From Latrodectus hesperus (taxonomy: Eukaryota; Arthropoda; Arachnida; Araneae; Theridiidae): DNA of 64,000 bases. Below the pieces are notes generated by a model that did not search any database, had not been told where the DNA came from, and saw only the letters and a list, made by a program, of their open reading frames with translations. Of this stretch, positions 1 to 12,277 are shown one piece after another. The number at the start of each line of letters is the position of its first letter. Within the stretch, counting starts at the first letter, position 1. The stretch lies in NCBI GenBank assembly GCA_037975125.1, contig CM075853.1, forward strand, positions 23,263,399 to 23,327,398. The letters run 5' to 3'. The translations under genes were made by a program, and so were the position numbers.

Positions 1-796
1 TTGTCTGTGTGAAAATTCTGGCCATAGGAAACTTATGAAAAACCATATAAAGATTAAGTGTAATATGGTAATGCTAATTGCAGAATTTTATGTGAATACT
101 GATATTCGTTTTTGTGGGAGATTGAGTTGTTTTTTGCTGAAATATATAAGGTATCACTTCAGACAATTGAGCGCCCCATACAAAAACTCACTTTTCTCCT
201 AAAATATACTTTTTATAATAAAATGAATACCACAGTTAGTCTAGAAATATTATTTACCCTTGAACAGTTTCTCACAAGTAGCAAAACTCACTAATATGCT
301 TTTCTTTTTAACCTTTTCCTATCACTATTTTATAAACTCCTGGATACTTTTCAAATTTTCCTAAGGGCTTTTCCAGGTACTTGAAAAACATGATTATAAA
401 ATGCGGCATTTCAAAGATAATAATATAAATGTATAATATTGATATAATTGCATCGATAATCTCGAAAACATATTCTAATCTGCATTCTTTGTATCCCCAC
501 TTCGTAGAAATAAAGGAATTAAAATGTTCTCTCTTAAAAATATTTGACATTATTTCAATAATTTTGAAAATGTGTCATGTAACTGAAAAAAAAATCAGTT
601 TATATGTGTACACTTTTAAGGTTAATAATGCACAGATTAAGAAATAATCAAAATAGTCTTTTTTTAAAAATAATTTGAGTATTTATTTTAGCAATAATAG
701 TACATCATATTGTACTTCATATATTATTAGAGTAACTGCAGCGCAAATAATCATGCACTTATAGCGGATAGCACGTTTTTTTTATCTTCCATTTTA
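1..796. other. AT-rich non-coding stretch, nothing recognised
   Basis: The open frames here are short, low-complexity and without family resemblance. I see no splice-bounded coding segment, RNA gene or repeat unit in this stretch. Confidence 0.6.
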
Positions 797-1032
797 CACT
801 GCCCGACATTGAAAATGTAACACCAAGAAGGAGTGACCAGAAAATTATGCAAGTTTCAGGGTAGACGCACATTACCGAGTTATGCAAATGATGTGAAATA
901 CGTATCTCTCCCACGCATGTAGGATAAGGCAAGGAACCGGCAGAGTGAGCAAAATTCACTCCGTTACTATTGCTTGAAAAATAATCGTTGTAAGTTTGTT
1001 CTTGTCGCAAGGGACGCCTGTAATTACAGATA

Positions 1033-1815
1033 ATGTCAGGTTATCGTCAACGGAGTCAATTCCAGCAGAAAGAAGACTTCACGGGGGGCATGGTGATCGG
1101 ACTGAGAAGGGCAAATTGTTTGTTTCTTAAGATAAATCACAGCTGACAAACACCTGAACGCATTCACAGTGCACCATATGGTTCGAACAAGGAACTATGG
1201 AACGTTTGAGGGGTGCTGGTGCAGCCACAGCGACGCCAGCACGCGTGGATCAGCGCGTTTGACAGAAGATGGTGGTGGCCCCGTAAAGCATGTCTACCGA
1301 AATTCTGCAGCATGTGTAAGAAACCCTGGATGTTCCTACATCGAGCAGAACCATTTGCTGTCATTTGGTTGCTAGTGGCCTGCGCTCATAGCGTCTGTTA
1401 AAAAGACTGCCATTGACCCCACAGTATAGATGCCAATGCCTGGAAGGGTGCCGGATTAGAGCAATGTGGACGATGGCGTGACACAGGATTGTCTTCTCAG
1501 ATGAGTCATGCTTCTGTTTTTTCAGTGATTGTCGACGCGTACGAGTATGGTGTCGACGTGGAGACAGGTCCAATCCTGCAGCAAATGTGTAACGCATCAT
1601 CGCGCGACAACGTGGCATCATAGTTTGGAACGCCATTGCGTACGGTTTCAGATCACTTCTCGTTCGTATTTACGGCATTATAACATCTCAACGTTACTCG
1701 GATGATGTGCTGTGGCTGGTGACACTCCCTAACTTGAAGGGGTGCCAAGTGCCATTTATCGACAGGATAACGCCCAAACGCACATTGCTGGTATTAGCCA
1801 ACATGTCAGTGTTGT
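1033..1815 (+). pseudogene. Tc1-type transposase, N-terminal and central part (broken)
   Basis: The reading begins with MSGYRQRSQFQQ at 1033, the usual opening of one Tc1 transposase lineage in arthropods, and goes through the helix-turn-helix DNA-binding region. A FSDES motif near 1493-1507 holds the first catalytic Asp of the DDE triad, and DNAQTH near 1770-1790 holds the second. Several frameshifts and stops interrupt it, for example after the HTH region and around 1400 and 1740. The reading stops at about 1815, where unrelated AT-rich sequence begins, and resumes at about 2440. It would have cut and pasted the element in the nucleus. It is a dead copy. Confidence 0.8.
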
Positions 1816-2440
1816 AAAGGAGGGAAAAAAACTGTTTTATTTCCGGGAATAAACCCTGTTTATTCCATTGTGCATTTTGAGACCTTGAGAGCTTGGAAAT
1901 TTTTCATCTGATTTAGAAAGTTTTTTATTTATTTATTTTTTATCAGACATTTCATAAAATGAATAAAAGTCCATTTCTACTACTAACTGCGGTAATAGAA
2001 AGTTGAAAAGAAAATAATTTAGCGTTAATGATCAATTTAGAATAACTTCAAAAATTAATGTTGAAAATATTTTTTTCCTGTCTTTCTTTGTATGAATTTA
2101 GGAATTTTGAAAGACAAAAACATGGAAATATCAATATTTATTCTTGCAATCCTGAAAAATATATCTTTGTATGTTTTATTAAATATTATTCATTATTATT
2201 TTTGTTATTATAAAAAATATTTTTGTCTTTCTCAGTACGAATAACTAATTAACTTCTTCACTTAACAGACATTTTTTATAGTGTTTTCGTAGTTTATTTT
2301 ACATTTCTTCATTTATATAAGACAAAAGAATACATTAAACGAAAGATTAGTGACTGTGAGTTTATTCTCTCAAAATTCCTAAATATTTCCTAAAATTCCC
2401 GAGCAAATTCCAGTGGTTCAAAATTCCCGGGAATTTTACT
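1816..2440. mobile_element. unidentified ~0.6-kb insertion inside the Tc1 element
   Basis: The Tc1 transposase reading is lost at about 1815 and recovered at about 2440, so the DNA between is inserted. It is strongly AT-rich apart from its ends, which are richer in GC: a GGGAATAAACCCTG-like segment near 1846-1859 on the left and a CCCGGGAATTTTAC segment near 2425-2440 on the right. The outermost bases, GTAAA on the left and TTTAC on the right, are inverted, and TTGT occurs on both flanks as a possible duplication. No coding content was seen. The family is unknown; a small non-autonomous DNA element fits best. Confidence 0.5.
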
Positions 2441-2700
2441 TGTCTACGAGCAAGGTGTAAAGCTGCTTCCCTGGCCACAGTGCTCACCAAATTTCTAACG
2501 AATCGAACACGTTTGGGATATGATTGGTCAAAATTTGCAAACCATTTCCCTGCCTCTTTTAGAAGACGCACTTTGGCAAATGGCTGACAGGGAATAAAGA
2601 GCCATTTCTCAGGATGCCATCCATACTCTCATTGACACTGTACCTAGACGTGTTGCTTCGTATATCGTTTTCTACGAGGGTCCTAAACCTACTGACCCGA
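2441..2700 (+). pseudogene. Tc1-type transposase, C-terminal part
   Basis: This is the continuation of the transposase after the insertion. It reads LLPWPQCSPN, then IEHVWDMIG, the region of the third catalytic acidic residue, then AISQDAIHTLIDTVPRRV, the usual C-terminal helix. A stop replaces a codon after the SPN motif. The reading ends close to 2700, and the 3' terminal inverted repeat follows at 2796-2836. Order and strand match the part at 1033-1815, so both belong to one element. Confidence 0.8.
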
Positions 2701-2840
2701 CCCTGTTCTCGTTCTATATTATGCAAATAATTTCGAAATACAAATCACCTATTGTTCGTTCTTGTCTCTTTCTGCTTTTTGAATTTCGTCACTTTCTGGC
2801 GATTCCTTTTGGGCATTGCATTTTCAATGCCGGGCATGTG

Positions 2841-3256
2841 AATGAAATAGCTGCAAATGGATTATTAATAGATTTAAACATGGAAAAATTAGAACTGGAA
2901 CTCAATAAGTAAATAATTTTTCATTCAAAATCTTAATGACATCAGATTGCAACTTTTTACATATATTTCACGTAAACTTGTAACATTATTGGCGGAGATT
3001 GTCAACTTGTGTGCTGTGGACTTTATAGTTTTCTTTCTACAAGAATATAAAATATATATTGTAATCTAGATAAATTCATACTTATACAGTATTTGACTTT
3101 ATATTATCTTTCGATAAACATGTAAATACAGATGAAAAAAATGCAGAAGGCAATTTTTAAGAAAAAAAGTAATCCCGAATAAAAAAGCTTTAATGAAAAC
3201 TCTTAATATTTTTAGTTATTAAAAATCTTCGAAGAATTAGGAAAGTTATGTATATA
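2841..3256. other. AT-rich spacer
   Basis: Low-complexity AT-rich sequence between the Tc1 element and the hairpin. I see nothing else in it. Confidence 0.6.
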
Positions 3257-3438
<182 letters not shown>

Positions 3439-4362
3439 GTTCTATCGGATGATTTCATAAATTAAAATATTTTTGAATGACAGGTAGAGTACACATCAAT
3501 AAAAATACTAATTTTTACTTCAGAAAATAAAGACTGTTATAAGTATGACTATCAGGTTTAAAAGGGAATGAATAAAACTAGAGTCAAGTCGCGGTAAATC
3601 TCAACATGTGTTTTTTGTATAATATCTGTTGACAAGCTTAAATTTCTTGTAAGTTACTTTATAAAAAATAGAATATTTATAATATTGTATTCATATTTAT
3701 GAAATAGATCTACACTATTAGATACTTTATTTTGTTCAAAAGTCATAATTAATTTTCATTTTTCATTCAATCAGTATAAACAATACATAAGGCTTAATTG
3801 CTATAATTAATTCTTATGTGTTATATAATGATTGTCTTCATGTATTTGATTATTACCTTTTTAGTAATAATAAAATACATGACGTATTTATTATTACTTC
3901 ATGTATTTAATTATTTTTAATTTTTAAAGTTAAAAAGTTTTATTTTTTAAAATTTTTATACATAATGAATCAAAGATGTAAAATAAATCTCTTAAAATAA
4001 TGTTGGGTTGTGGAAAAATTATATGTTTTGGAAATTATTCACTACTTTAGTCTCATAACAATTCTTAATGTTTAATTACAAATTTTGCATCCTCAATTGC
4101 AAATCTTATCTAAAGTAATTATAAGAAGTAGTAATGAAAGCATATTATTTAAATAAATATAAATCTTTAATGTTGCTTGCCTGAAAATAAACACTATTAA
4201 ATAGTAAAATAGATGACTCTGCTTATAAATATGAAGTTATTATATATTATTACTCTTTATGTTTAAATGTATAGAGTAGATTATATTTAGATTAAAACTG
4301 GAAATAAAAAATGGTAAAACAAAGTTGAAGTTTAATCAAATGTTATAAAATAAACTTATGTT
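3439..4362. other. AT-rich non-coding stretch
   Basis: No coding signature, RNA gene or recognised repeat was seen. The base composition is uniform and very AT-rich. Confidence 0.6.
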
Positions 4363-4376
4363 GCACACACACACAC

Positions 4377-4443
<67 letters not shown>
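4363..4443. repeat. (CA)n followed by (TA)n microsatellite
   Basis: A short CA run at about 4364-4376 passes directly into about 65 bp of TA. The open frame read through it (IYIYIY) is an artefact. Confidence 0.9.
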
Positions 4444-4447
<4 letters not shown>

Positions 4448-4542
4448 TACAAGTTTTATAAACACATACACATATCTATGACATGCATAAATATAAACAC
4501 ATTTATATTAATTAATAAGAAATATTTGTCAAGCTTTCAGCC

Positions 4543-4690
4543 AAATGCTTACTGTGTGGTCTAGAGTTAACAGTTTGTGGATTTCAGTCCCCCACAGGCA
4601 TGAATCTTTTAATGGTTTAGAAACCACTTTAAACAGAAGGTTTCAGTCTAATTAGCTATTGTATACAAACAATGATTATTGATCAGCAAT
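4543..4690 (+). mobile_element. old SINE copy, related to the one at 15399
   Basis: The segment from about 4578 reads with gaps along the SINE at 15399-15517. Shared stretches are CCACTTTAAAC, the GTCTAATTAG core and the following GTRTRCAAA-ATGA region. Upstream, GGATTTCAGTCC near 4578-4589 resembles a decayed Pol III B box, so this copy seems to keep part of the tRNA-like head that the younger copy lacks. No target duplication was found, which fits an old insertion. Confidence 0.55.
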
Positions 4691-6079
4691 CTAGAAATAT
4701 AATAAATATTCTAACATAGATGATCAAAAGTTTCTAATTGCTATCAAGAAATTGGTGATTATTACAAAGAAAAATAAATAACATAACATCAATATTTAAT
4801 AATAAATAACATAACAGTAATAAAATCAGGAACTGTAATGCTAAAGAAAAAAACTTTGGTAAAGATTAAAATTTTTTTTAAGATTCAAAGTACCAAAAGT
4901 ATATGAGTAAAAATAACTAAATAAATTTATTCACCAAAATTAAATTATGTTTTGAAAATTGGTTTACTTTAATCATTGAAAATTTTAATTAGCTTAATAA
5001 TTAATTGCCACAAATTTTAATCATAACTTACTTTTTTTCTTAATTGCTAAAGTTTGTCAGAAAAAAAATCATTGAAAGCCTCAAATTTAAGTTTAAGATA
5101 TATAAGACCCACTTTTTTAACTTTGACCTTTAATTTCAGTAGATATATTAAATAGTATTGTGTTTTTTACTTGTTAATTAAAAAATAATAATGCTGCATT
5201 ATATTTGTACTTGCAATTATATAAAAACTTAGCTTTGGTAACAAATTATTGCTAAATGCAATTATTAAAATGCTTTGCTTATATTACAATAAAATGCTGC
5301 ACCATGTTTAAAAAGACAATATTAAATCATGCCTGGATTAAAAAAGCATTTAAATTTTTGGATTGATCTACTATTCAGCTAATCTTCATTGTTGATTTTT
5401 AAAAATGCTTAAATTGTTTTATCTCACTGTCATTTTATAAAATATTCTCTGAGCGATTTCTGTAAAAGACAAAGATGTTTCTTATATGGTAGCAAAATCA
5501 AATACTTTAAATATTAATTACTATTTTTGTCACAAAGTGCAAATTGAATAAGATAATCATCTTTTTAATTTATGTTCATTGAATCTTTATTGTAAATCTT
5601 AAATTCTCTAAATTATGTTTTACCTGTTCATTGTTGTATAAAAGGGAGAAAAAATTAAAAGTATCATAATTTCATCTAATATTTTTTGTTTAATTTCTTT
5701 TTCTGGACTGAGGGAATTATGTTTCATTGTGTTTAGCCCTTTTAGGTACCAATAGTCTCAAATCTAGTGTTTTAATACTTTAAGATCTGTTGGATAAGAT
5801 TAGGTAATACTTTATGCTATGTTAATCCATTTGAGTATTATATATCACAAGTGTATTTTTCACAAAAGAAGCTTCTGTTCTTTTGCTAATTATAAAAATC
5901 ACTATCACTGAGAAATTTTCAGTGCTTAAAATTTTTGAAGTAGTTTTAAAATATAAACTTTTCTGTCAAAATAAATTTCAATCAAATTCTAATTTCACTG
6001 TGGCAATATAAAATTTCCTGCATATTTCCTATTTTTCTAACTATTTTTATTGATTTAAGAAAAATAGGTGTAAGTATGA
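4691..6079. other. AT-rich non-coding stretch
   Basis: I see no gene, RNA gene or repeat with recognisable ends. Long A or T runs are common. Confidence 0.55.
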
Positions 6080-6200
6080 TATCCCCCTCTAAGTGATTTC
6101 ACGCCAAATCTAGCACCCTTTGTTTTTTTTATAGTGCTGCCAAATTCAGTTTTTGCTACTTATCAGATTTTTTAGTTGCCAGATTTTATTTGCAGAGTAT

Positions 6201-6374
6201 TAATATTGTCTTTTATATTCACATTTTTTATTTCACTTTGGATATAGTGCTGGAATTTTAATACTGTCCTTTATATTCGGCTTGCTTTTCAATGTGGTTA
6301 TAGCCCCGAAATTTCAATCCTGTGTTTTATATTCGTTATTTATTTCACTATGGACATTGTGTTATCATTGAAAT
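6201..6374 (+). repeat. three degenerate ~58-bp tandem repeats
   Basis: Units start at 6201, 6259 and 6314, with lengths of about 58, 55 and 61 bp. Each contains a RTCYTTTATATTC-type start and a TTTCAMTRTGGAYAT-type middle and ends with a GRAATTT-type segment. A partial fourth start may be present at 6375. Confidence 0.6.
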
Positions 6375-6491
6375 TCAGTATTTTATTTATTTGTAACTAG
6401 AATTTATTAAATGTAATTATTTTTGTTGTTATTTCTTTTAATTTTAATTCTGAAATAATTTTAAATAGAATCTTAAATTAATTCTCCTTAT

Positions 6492-7269
6492 CAGGGGTGC
6501 ACAACCTTTTCAGAATGAGGGGCCAAAATATGAAAAAAGATCAAGTCGAGGGCCAAAGCAGCACGTAAATGTTAAAACATGTTATAAACGTAAAAACACT
6601 TTTTTGTGGCAATACGCATGTGAATTACAATTATTAATTTACTTATTTTACTCATGCAAACATTATACAATGAAGGAATAAAACACAAACATTATAGATA
6701 TGCTTAAAATACTTTATTTCTAGAAAAAAAACTTGAAATTGAATAACAGGAGAAAACTTTTTGGTAATTATACAAAAAACACAATTTAAAGTTTGAAAAA
6801 AATTAGTAAAATTTAATGTGAAAGCTGTGACTGAATATTTGAAGTTATTGATATTATGTTGGGCTTAAGATTCGTTGTGGAAATACGTAAAACAGAAGAA
6901 AGGCTCTCATCCGCTATTCTATTTCTTATTTTTGATTTGCTTAAATTCATTAAAGAAAATGTTTGCTCACAAATGTAAGTAAGTTGCACACGCAGCTGCA
7001 TTTTGAACTCCTATACCAACATTCATACTCTCGGGTAGCCATTAAGGGAACAAACTGAAAATCCGAGTTATAAAAAAATGAACTTAATGAACAGATGTAA
7101 AATATTTATTCTGATGCAGAATTGTTTTCCAATCAGATTTTTTCTTTTGTTTATTTGAAAGAGTCTCATTTCTTTTTTAAATTAGTCTTATTTTATTAAC
7201 ATTCGCGGGCCAACTTTAAAGGCGACGCGGGCCAATTTTCACCCGCGGGCCATAGGTTGTGCATCCCTG
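6492..7269 (-). mobile_element. hAT-superfamily element, internally deleted, with 8-bp duplication
   Basis: The element begins CAGGGGTGCACAACCT and ends in its inverted copy AGGTTGTGCATCCCTG (one mismatch in 16). The octamer CTCCTTAT occurs directly on both sides, at 6484-6491 and 7270-7277; an 8-bp duplication is the hallmark of hAT. Subterminal GGGCCAAAAT-type GC-rich repeats lie inside each end. At 778 bp it is too short for a full transposase, but it keeps a transposase C-terminus on the minus strand, so it is a deletion derivative that needed a relative for transposition. Confidence 0.85.
6813..7001 (-). pseudogene. hAT transposase C-terminal remnant
   Basis: About 60 residues read on the minus strand with CEQTFSLMNLSKSKIRNR and ADESLSSVLRIS, the pattern of the hAT C-terminal dimerisation region, in which a C-E-x-x-FS-x-M-x-x-x-KS core is followed by a helix ending in LRI. 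The catalytic core and the zinc-finger N-terminus are absent. Its position inside the hAT termini agrees with the assignment. Confidence 0.7.
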
Positions 7270-7506
7270 CTCCTTATGATTACTCTTTTCTTATATACTG
7301 TTATGTTGAGCAATTTGAAATTGGAGGGGAACACCATGCTTTATTTACATGGCTGTTATTGTTTTCTTATGCAGTGTTAGGCCTAGTAATTCAAAATCGG
7401 AGAATATTCCTGATTCTTACGCCGATTGGTACCCATTCTGATTTGCTACTATTTCGGCGCCTCTAGCGACGAAAAAAGTCACAATGATCGCCAATAGAGG
7501 GGGATA

Positions 7507-10500
7507 CCCTACTAGTTCCGAAAAATATTTTTTGATTGAATCAATATTTCGATCCTAATTTTTAATTGAAATTTTAACCCTCTCTTATGTTGGAAAATTC
7601 AGCTCAGCAAGTAATATTACATATAAAACATAAAATTTTTAGTCCTAGCTCAGCTGACTTTCATTTTACATTCAAGTTTCCTGAAGAAGAGAAAATTTCT
7701 AGGAACTTAGCTTCTCATAGCAATCTTGCTATTTTTTAATAAGATGTGATGTAAAGTTTGCTTTTTGAGAAAGCCATTAGCTTTTCTTATTCAAAAATAT
7801 ATATAATCATTCAAGAAGATGTATACATAAAGCAGAAAAGATTCCTTTAAGTAATCAATGTTAGATTCTTACCTGATATCTTTAAAAAAATCCCTGCATA
7901 TCCATGTATTTTCACCTTAGTTCATTTATTTTCATTTACAAAATTTATTAAGAATGAAATAGAAATTGTTCAACTATACAATTTATAGAAACAAGACTAC
8001 CAATTTATTTAATTTCAGGGACATCTAATAAGAAAAGCATCCTTTTGTGTGAAAAAAATGTTTTTATTTATTTATTATTATTTTTTTTACTAAAAGAGAA
8101 AGGAAAAATATGCAAATATAAAAACTGTAAAATTTATCATCAAATTCAAGGCCAACTACATATATGTCAACAAAATATTTATTAGTTTGCCAATTTTTTA
8201 TAAATATTGAGCAAACTGATAAAAATTTATCTTTTAAGAAGACAATGAAAGTTGATCTTCATGAAATAGAATCTTCTTGCTTGAAATAGTTAATCTTCAT
8301 TATCCCACAGATCAGTGGACACAAGAAATTTAATTTACATAATTGAAGCTAAAAGAAAGCTAAAATGCTAGGAATATTTAAAAAAGTTAAAAATTTAGTT
8401 TGAATATGTTGTATGTATATAGGACTTGCTTTGATACTGTATATACATTATTTTTTCTTTTGTTTATAAAATCAATTGCTATGTTAAGACATTTGGTATA
8501 AATTTATTCTTAATTCATAACTATTGTGAACTTAAATTTTACTCTTATTCATATATATCAGAATTTCTTTTGTGAGTTCCTATTTTTAAATTTCAGATGA
8601 TTTCAAATAATATATAAAACTTCCATTGTACAATTTGTGTTTACATTGTGTTTGTAAACACTATTTGAGATCACAATCATTTTTTTAAACAATGTGCACA
8701 TTGTTTCCAGTTGATAGGAAATTATGGGTTGTAAACATTTTATTTTAAAGAAAATTTGCTAAATTTCAGTCTAATATTGATAACTATTTTTATGTAAAAC
8801 TGCATTAAGTGTTACATTTCACATATTTCATAAATATAAATGCTTTCAAATTAATTTTTTTATTAAATATCTGCAGTAAATAAAATTTGAATGAAACTTT
8901 TTTAAATATTTTAGGAATTTTCATTGTATATCATCCTTGTTTACTGAAAAGTAACAAACTTATAAAAAGTAATATTTGTAATTGGTCAGATTTATGATTT
9001 CTCAATTTTAGATGAAACAAGAACTTAAACAAAAGTGATGTAATGTTACACTACTGTGTAACTTATATTTATTTGTGTTATATGTTCAACTGAATAAGTT
9101 GCTTACATTTCCGAATCATATTTCTGAATAAATTGCTTAAATTTCTGATTTTTAAATTATAATTTTAAATACAATATTCACATATAATATAAACAGCTAA
9201 AAGAAATTACAATATAAACAACTAAACAAGAAATTAATGAGAAACTATTTCCATACACAAAAAAATGCTGTCTTAATTATATTTTCTATATTTTTCATAA
9301 ATTTACTGTCTATAGTGTATGATCGGTGCGCGAAAGTAATCCATTACAAGAATATGTTCGCTATTCAAATTGTTTATTAATCGATCATTAATTTACCATA
9401 GATTTTTTTGTGAAATCAATAAATTTGTTCTGAAGACCCTAAAAATGAAATTAAAAAAAGATATATAATTTTTTAGTAAATTTATTAAAGAAATATGTAC
9501 GTATAGTTTTGCATATTAATCAGTACTTTTCAATTTTTGCTTATGGGGCATTAAAGAATGTGTCCAATGTTGATTGCTTTTCTTTTTTAAGACTTTCTGG
9601 AAGTGATTAATGGCATTGTTGTTGTAAGGATCCCTAACCTTGCTGGTATCAGCTTGGCTTGGGTGCTATTCTAAGACCATTGCTCTGGCATTCTCCCACT
9701 TCTTCAACGACTGGACAAAGGGGAGAGTGATCAAAATGAAGTCCGAAATGATCTACTTTGATTTGCCTGATGAGGGTTTATTTTGGCTATAAATGTTCAA
9801 TTGGAAACTTTTTCATGTATAGAACTTTAATAGGCAAGTAACATAATTCCAGAGAGATGAAAAACCATTTTTGTTCAGTTGAGTTCGGCAAACCTGCATA
9901 TCGTGCTCTGACAGCCGATAAATATTCGTAAGAATTTGTTTTAGTTCGTTATCCAATTATGTGTTCAGTGTCCAAAGAAAAATATTTTGTCGAAGTGTTT
10001 GTTCGATTTGTTTGCAGTCTGAATTGTTTGTTAACTGATCACCCTCTGTATTTTTAGTTTAATTTATACATTTTTATAGAATATATTTTTTAGTCTATTC
10101 TAATTTTGTTTTCAATGTAGAATAAATCCGATTAATTGAAAAAGTCTAATTTTATATTTCTGAACATTTTAAAATTTTCAGTTGAGATTTGAAATACATG
10201 TTCATTATAAAATGTCAGTATTCAGGTATAAAAATGTTTGTCATGGTATATTTCATTTGTAATTAGGAATTAAAGTGTAAATTAAACAATTTATTATGTG
10301 GTAACATGAATCAAGTGGTAGTAAGTAAATCTAATTGTATATGGAATTGAGATAATGATTATTATATAATTTTGCTGTTTTATCATTTTTATGTAAATTA
10401 CAATCAGATTTAAAGAAATCATTTGATACCTTAAATCTTTAGATGATAATGTAGATGATCGATGTTTTTGAAAAGGCTAACTGTTTTAGCAGTGTAATTT

Positions 10501-12205
10501 AATTCAGTAATGAAAATATCATGTCAAATCTTTTCAAAATACAAGTTTGAGAATTAAAAAAACAAAAAATGTTTATTTACATAAACATATGTAAAAAATA
10601 ATATATATTTGTAAATAATAACTTATATGACAAATTTTAATAATGAAAGTAAATTATATATAAAAGAATTTTGTATGACCTAATATTTTTATTTAAATTA
10701 TGTCTAAAAATTTTAACATTATTAGCTTTCAAAGATATAAGTATAGATTACAGATAATTGTATTCATTCCCAAAATTTTTGAAATTAAGTAAAAACTGTA
10801 TTAAAGACCATGAATAAAAATATATTAAAAATTTTTGTGATTTTTTTTAAGGGATGTGAGAAGAGTTCTTATTTCGCAATCAATTCCAATTCTTAAATCT
10901 TTCTCTTCTGTTTATCCAAATGGTGCATAAAAATGAGATAACTAATGGTGCTGGTTAAATACTTATTCCCTAGAGAATAATTTGATACTAACCCTGATTA
11001 ACCAAATAGTTTAGCGGAAAGTAGAAAGCAACCTTTTAAGTTTTTATCACACATTTATTTTTATAATATATTATGCCAAAACTAGTGAACTTTTAAATTC
11101 TGTGGAAGGAATTAATTAGCAGTTTTAAACAGTAATAATGTTTTAGATACTTTCCTTTATTGACTTTGAGAATTATTGACGGATGTGCCAATTAGACTGT
11201 GGAAGCTCCAGTCTAGCTCTAAATGAGTCTCAGTATATTGTTGCTTTGGTACTAAGAAGGTTATTAAATATTTGTTATTGTATGTATCCTGGAAGAAGTA
11301 TTGAACTATTAGATATTATTGGGAACTGGTTGAAGTTTTCTTGATTTCTATAATATCAAATGACATATATTAAAAAAATTTTTATGGATTTATTATGTAT
11401 TTAGAAATTTGCAAAGTAATTTTGATCTGAAACATCATTTAAAAGTTACTTGGCAATATTTATTGTAATTTGTTTTATATTTGAATGTCCTTAACTGATT
11501 CTAATACAACTAATGAAAAAAAAAACTATATAAGCTATTAATTGCTCTATTTAATTTTATGTATGTGTGTCCCATGTGAATTTTAATCTGTTGTAATTGA
11601 AGGAGACAAATTAATGTGCTTTCGTATTTATTCAATAATAGATATGTAAAATTAATTTGCTTGCTTGTGAAAACCAGAATCATTGACAAAAGTTAGAAGC
11701 AACAGCAATTTAACATCAAATTGTGTTTCATGACCTTTAATGTTGCTCCTACTTTTAAATTTCATACAAAAAAATTTTCTTACATGCAAATTATAAAATT
11801 ATGAGATTTGTTGGATTATACCAAGAATACATATTATTCCTCTCATTCCATTGATTAAAGTAATCTAGTGAAGAAGGAGTTGTAGTACAGCTGGATGTTT
11901 GTTTTGGGTTAAGTATATGGATTTCTTATGTTTTACATCTGCTCTTTTCATTTCATTGAAAGTAAAACTGAATATTGCATTATCTATGATATCATTGCAC
12001 AGTTTTAGATGATCAAAGATGTATCAGAGTTTGTTTCACAGCAAAAAACTGAAATGAGCAATATCTCAAATTATTTGCTAATGTTTTCCAGCCTGGTATC
12101 TATTTTAATTTTTTATATTGAATGTGAAATTAAGAATTAAGTTTTCTGTATTGGAATATGAATTTTCCTCATTATTATTTTTTATTTTTGTAAGATTTTA
12201 TGAAA

Positions 12206-12207
<2 letters not shown>
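7507..12207. other. AT-rich region without recognised gene
   Basis: Most of this is featureless AT-rich DNA. A less AT-rich island at about 9570-9790 has no long reading frame and no family I recognise; it may be an old repeat. A segment near 9366-9387 recurs in similar form near 10020-10041 (AATTGTTTRTTAAYYGATCA), possibly the edges of a decayed element. It could hold introns of the gene whose last exon is at 17466, but I could not pick an upstream exon with confidence. Confidence 0.5.

Positions 12208-12274
<67 letters not shown>
12208..12274. repeat. (TA)n microsatellite
   Basis: About 66 bp of uninterrupted TA dinucleotides. Confidence 0.95.

Positions 12275-12277
<3 letters not shown>

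Larger units (their letters stand above)
797..2840 (+). mobile_element. Tc1-like DNA transposon, inactivated and split by an insertion
   Basis: Inverted terminal repeats of about 41 bp lie at 800-840 and 2796-2836; the outer part of each reads TGCCCGRCATTGAAAATG inward. A TA at 795-796 would be the left target duplication; the right one is degraded to AA. Between the repeats lies a Tc1-type transposase reading on the plus strand. The span of about 2.04 kb is longer than the usual 1.3-1.5 kb because roughly 0.6 kb of foreign AT-rich DNA sits inside the transposase (about 1818-2440). Removing it would leave a typical-size element. Confidence 0.8.
6080..7506. mobile_element. possible TIR-bounded element hosting a hAT insertion
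   Basis: TATCCCCCTCTA at 6080-6091 is repeated in perfect inverted orientation at 7495-7506, and weaker complementarity continues inward. If these are termini, the element without the nested hAT and one copy of its duplication would be about 641 bp with no coding capacity. It contains a degenerate tandem repeat at 6201-6374. No target-site duplication is clear, so the element status is inferred. Confidence 0.45.

Noticed and set aside
9300..10050. Possible decayed transposon with repeated AATTGTTTRTTAAYYGATCA-type edges
   Set aside because: The edge match is short and imperfect in AT-rich DNA, with no coding core or target duplication.
10850..10945. Possible upstream exon of the gene at 17466, after an AG at about 10850
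   Set aside because: The frame that stays open ends in a stop without a GT donor before it, and the acceptor is weak.
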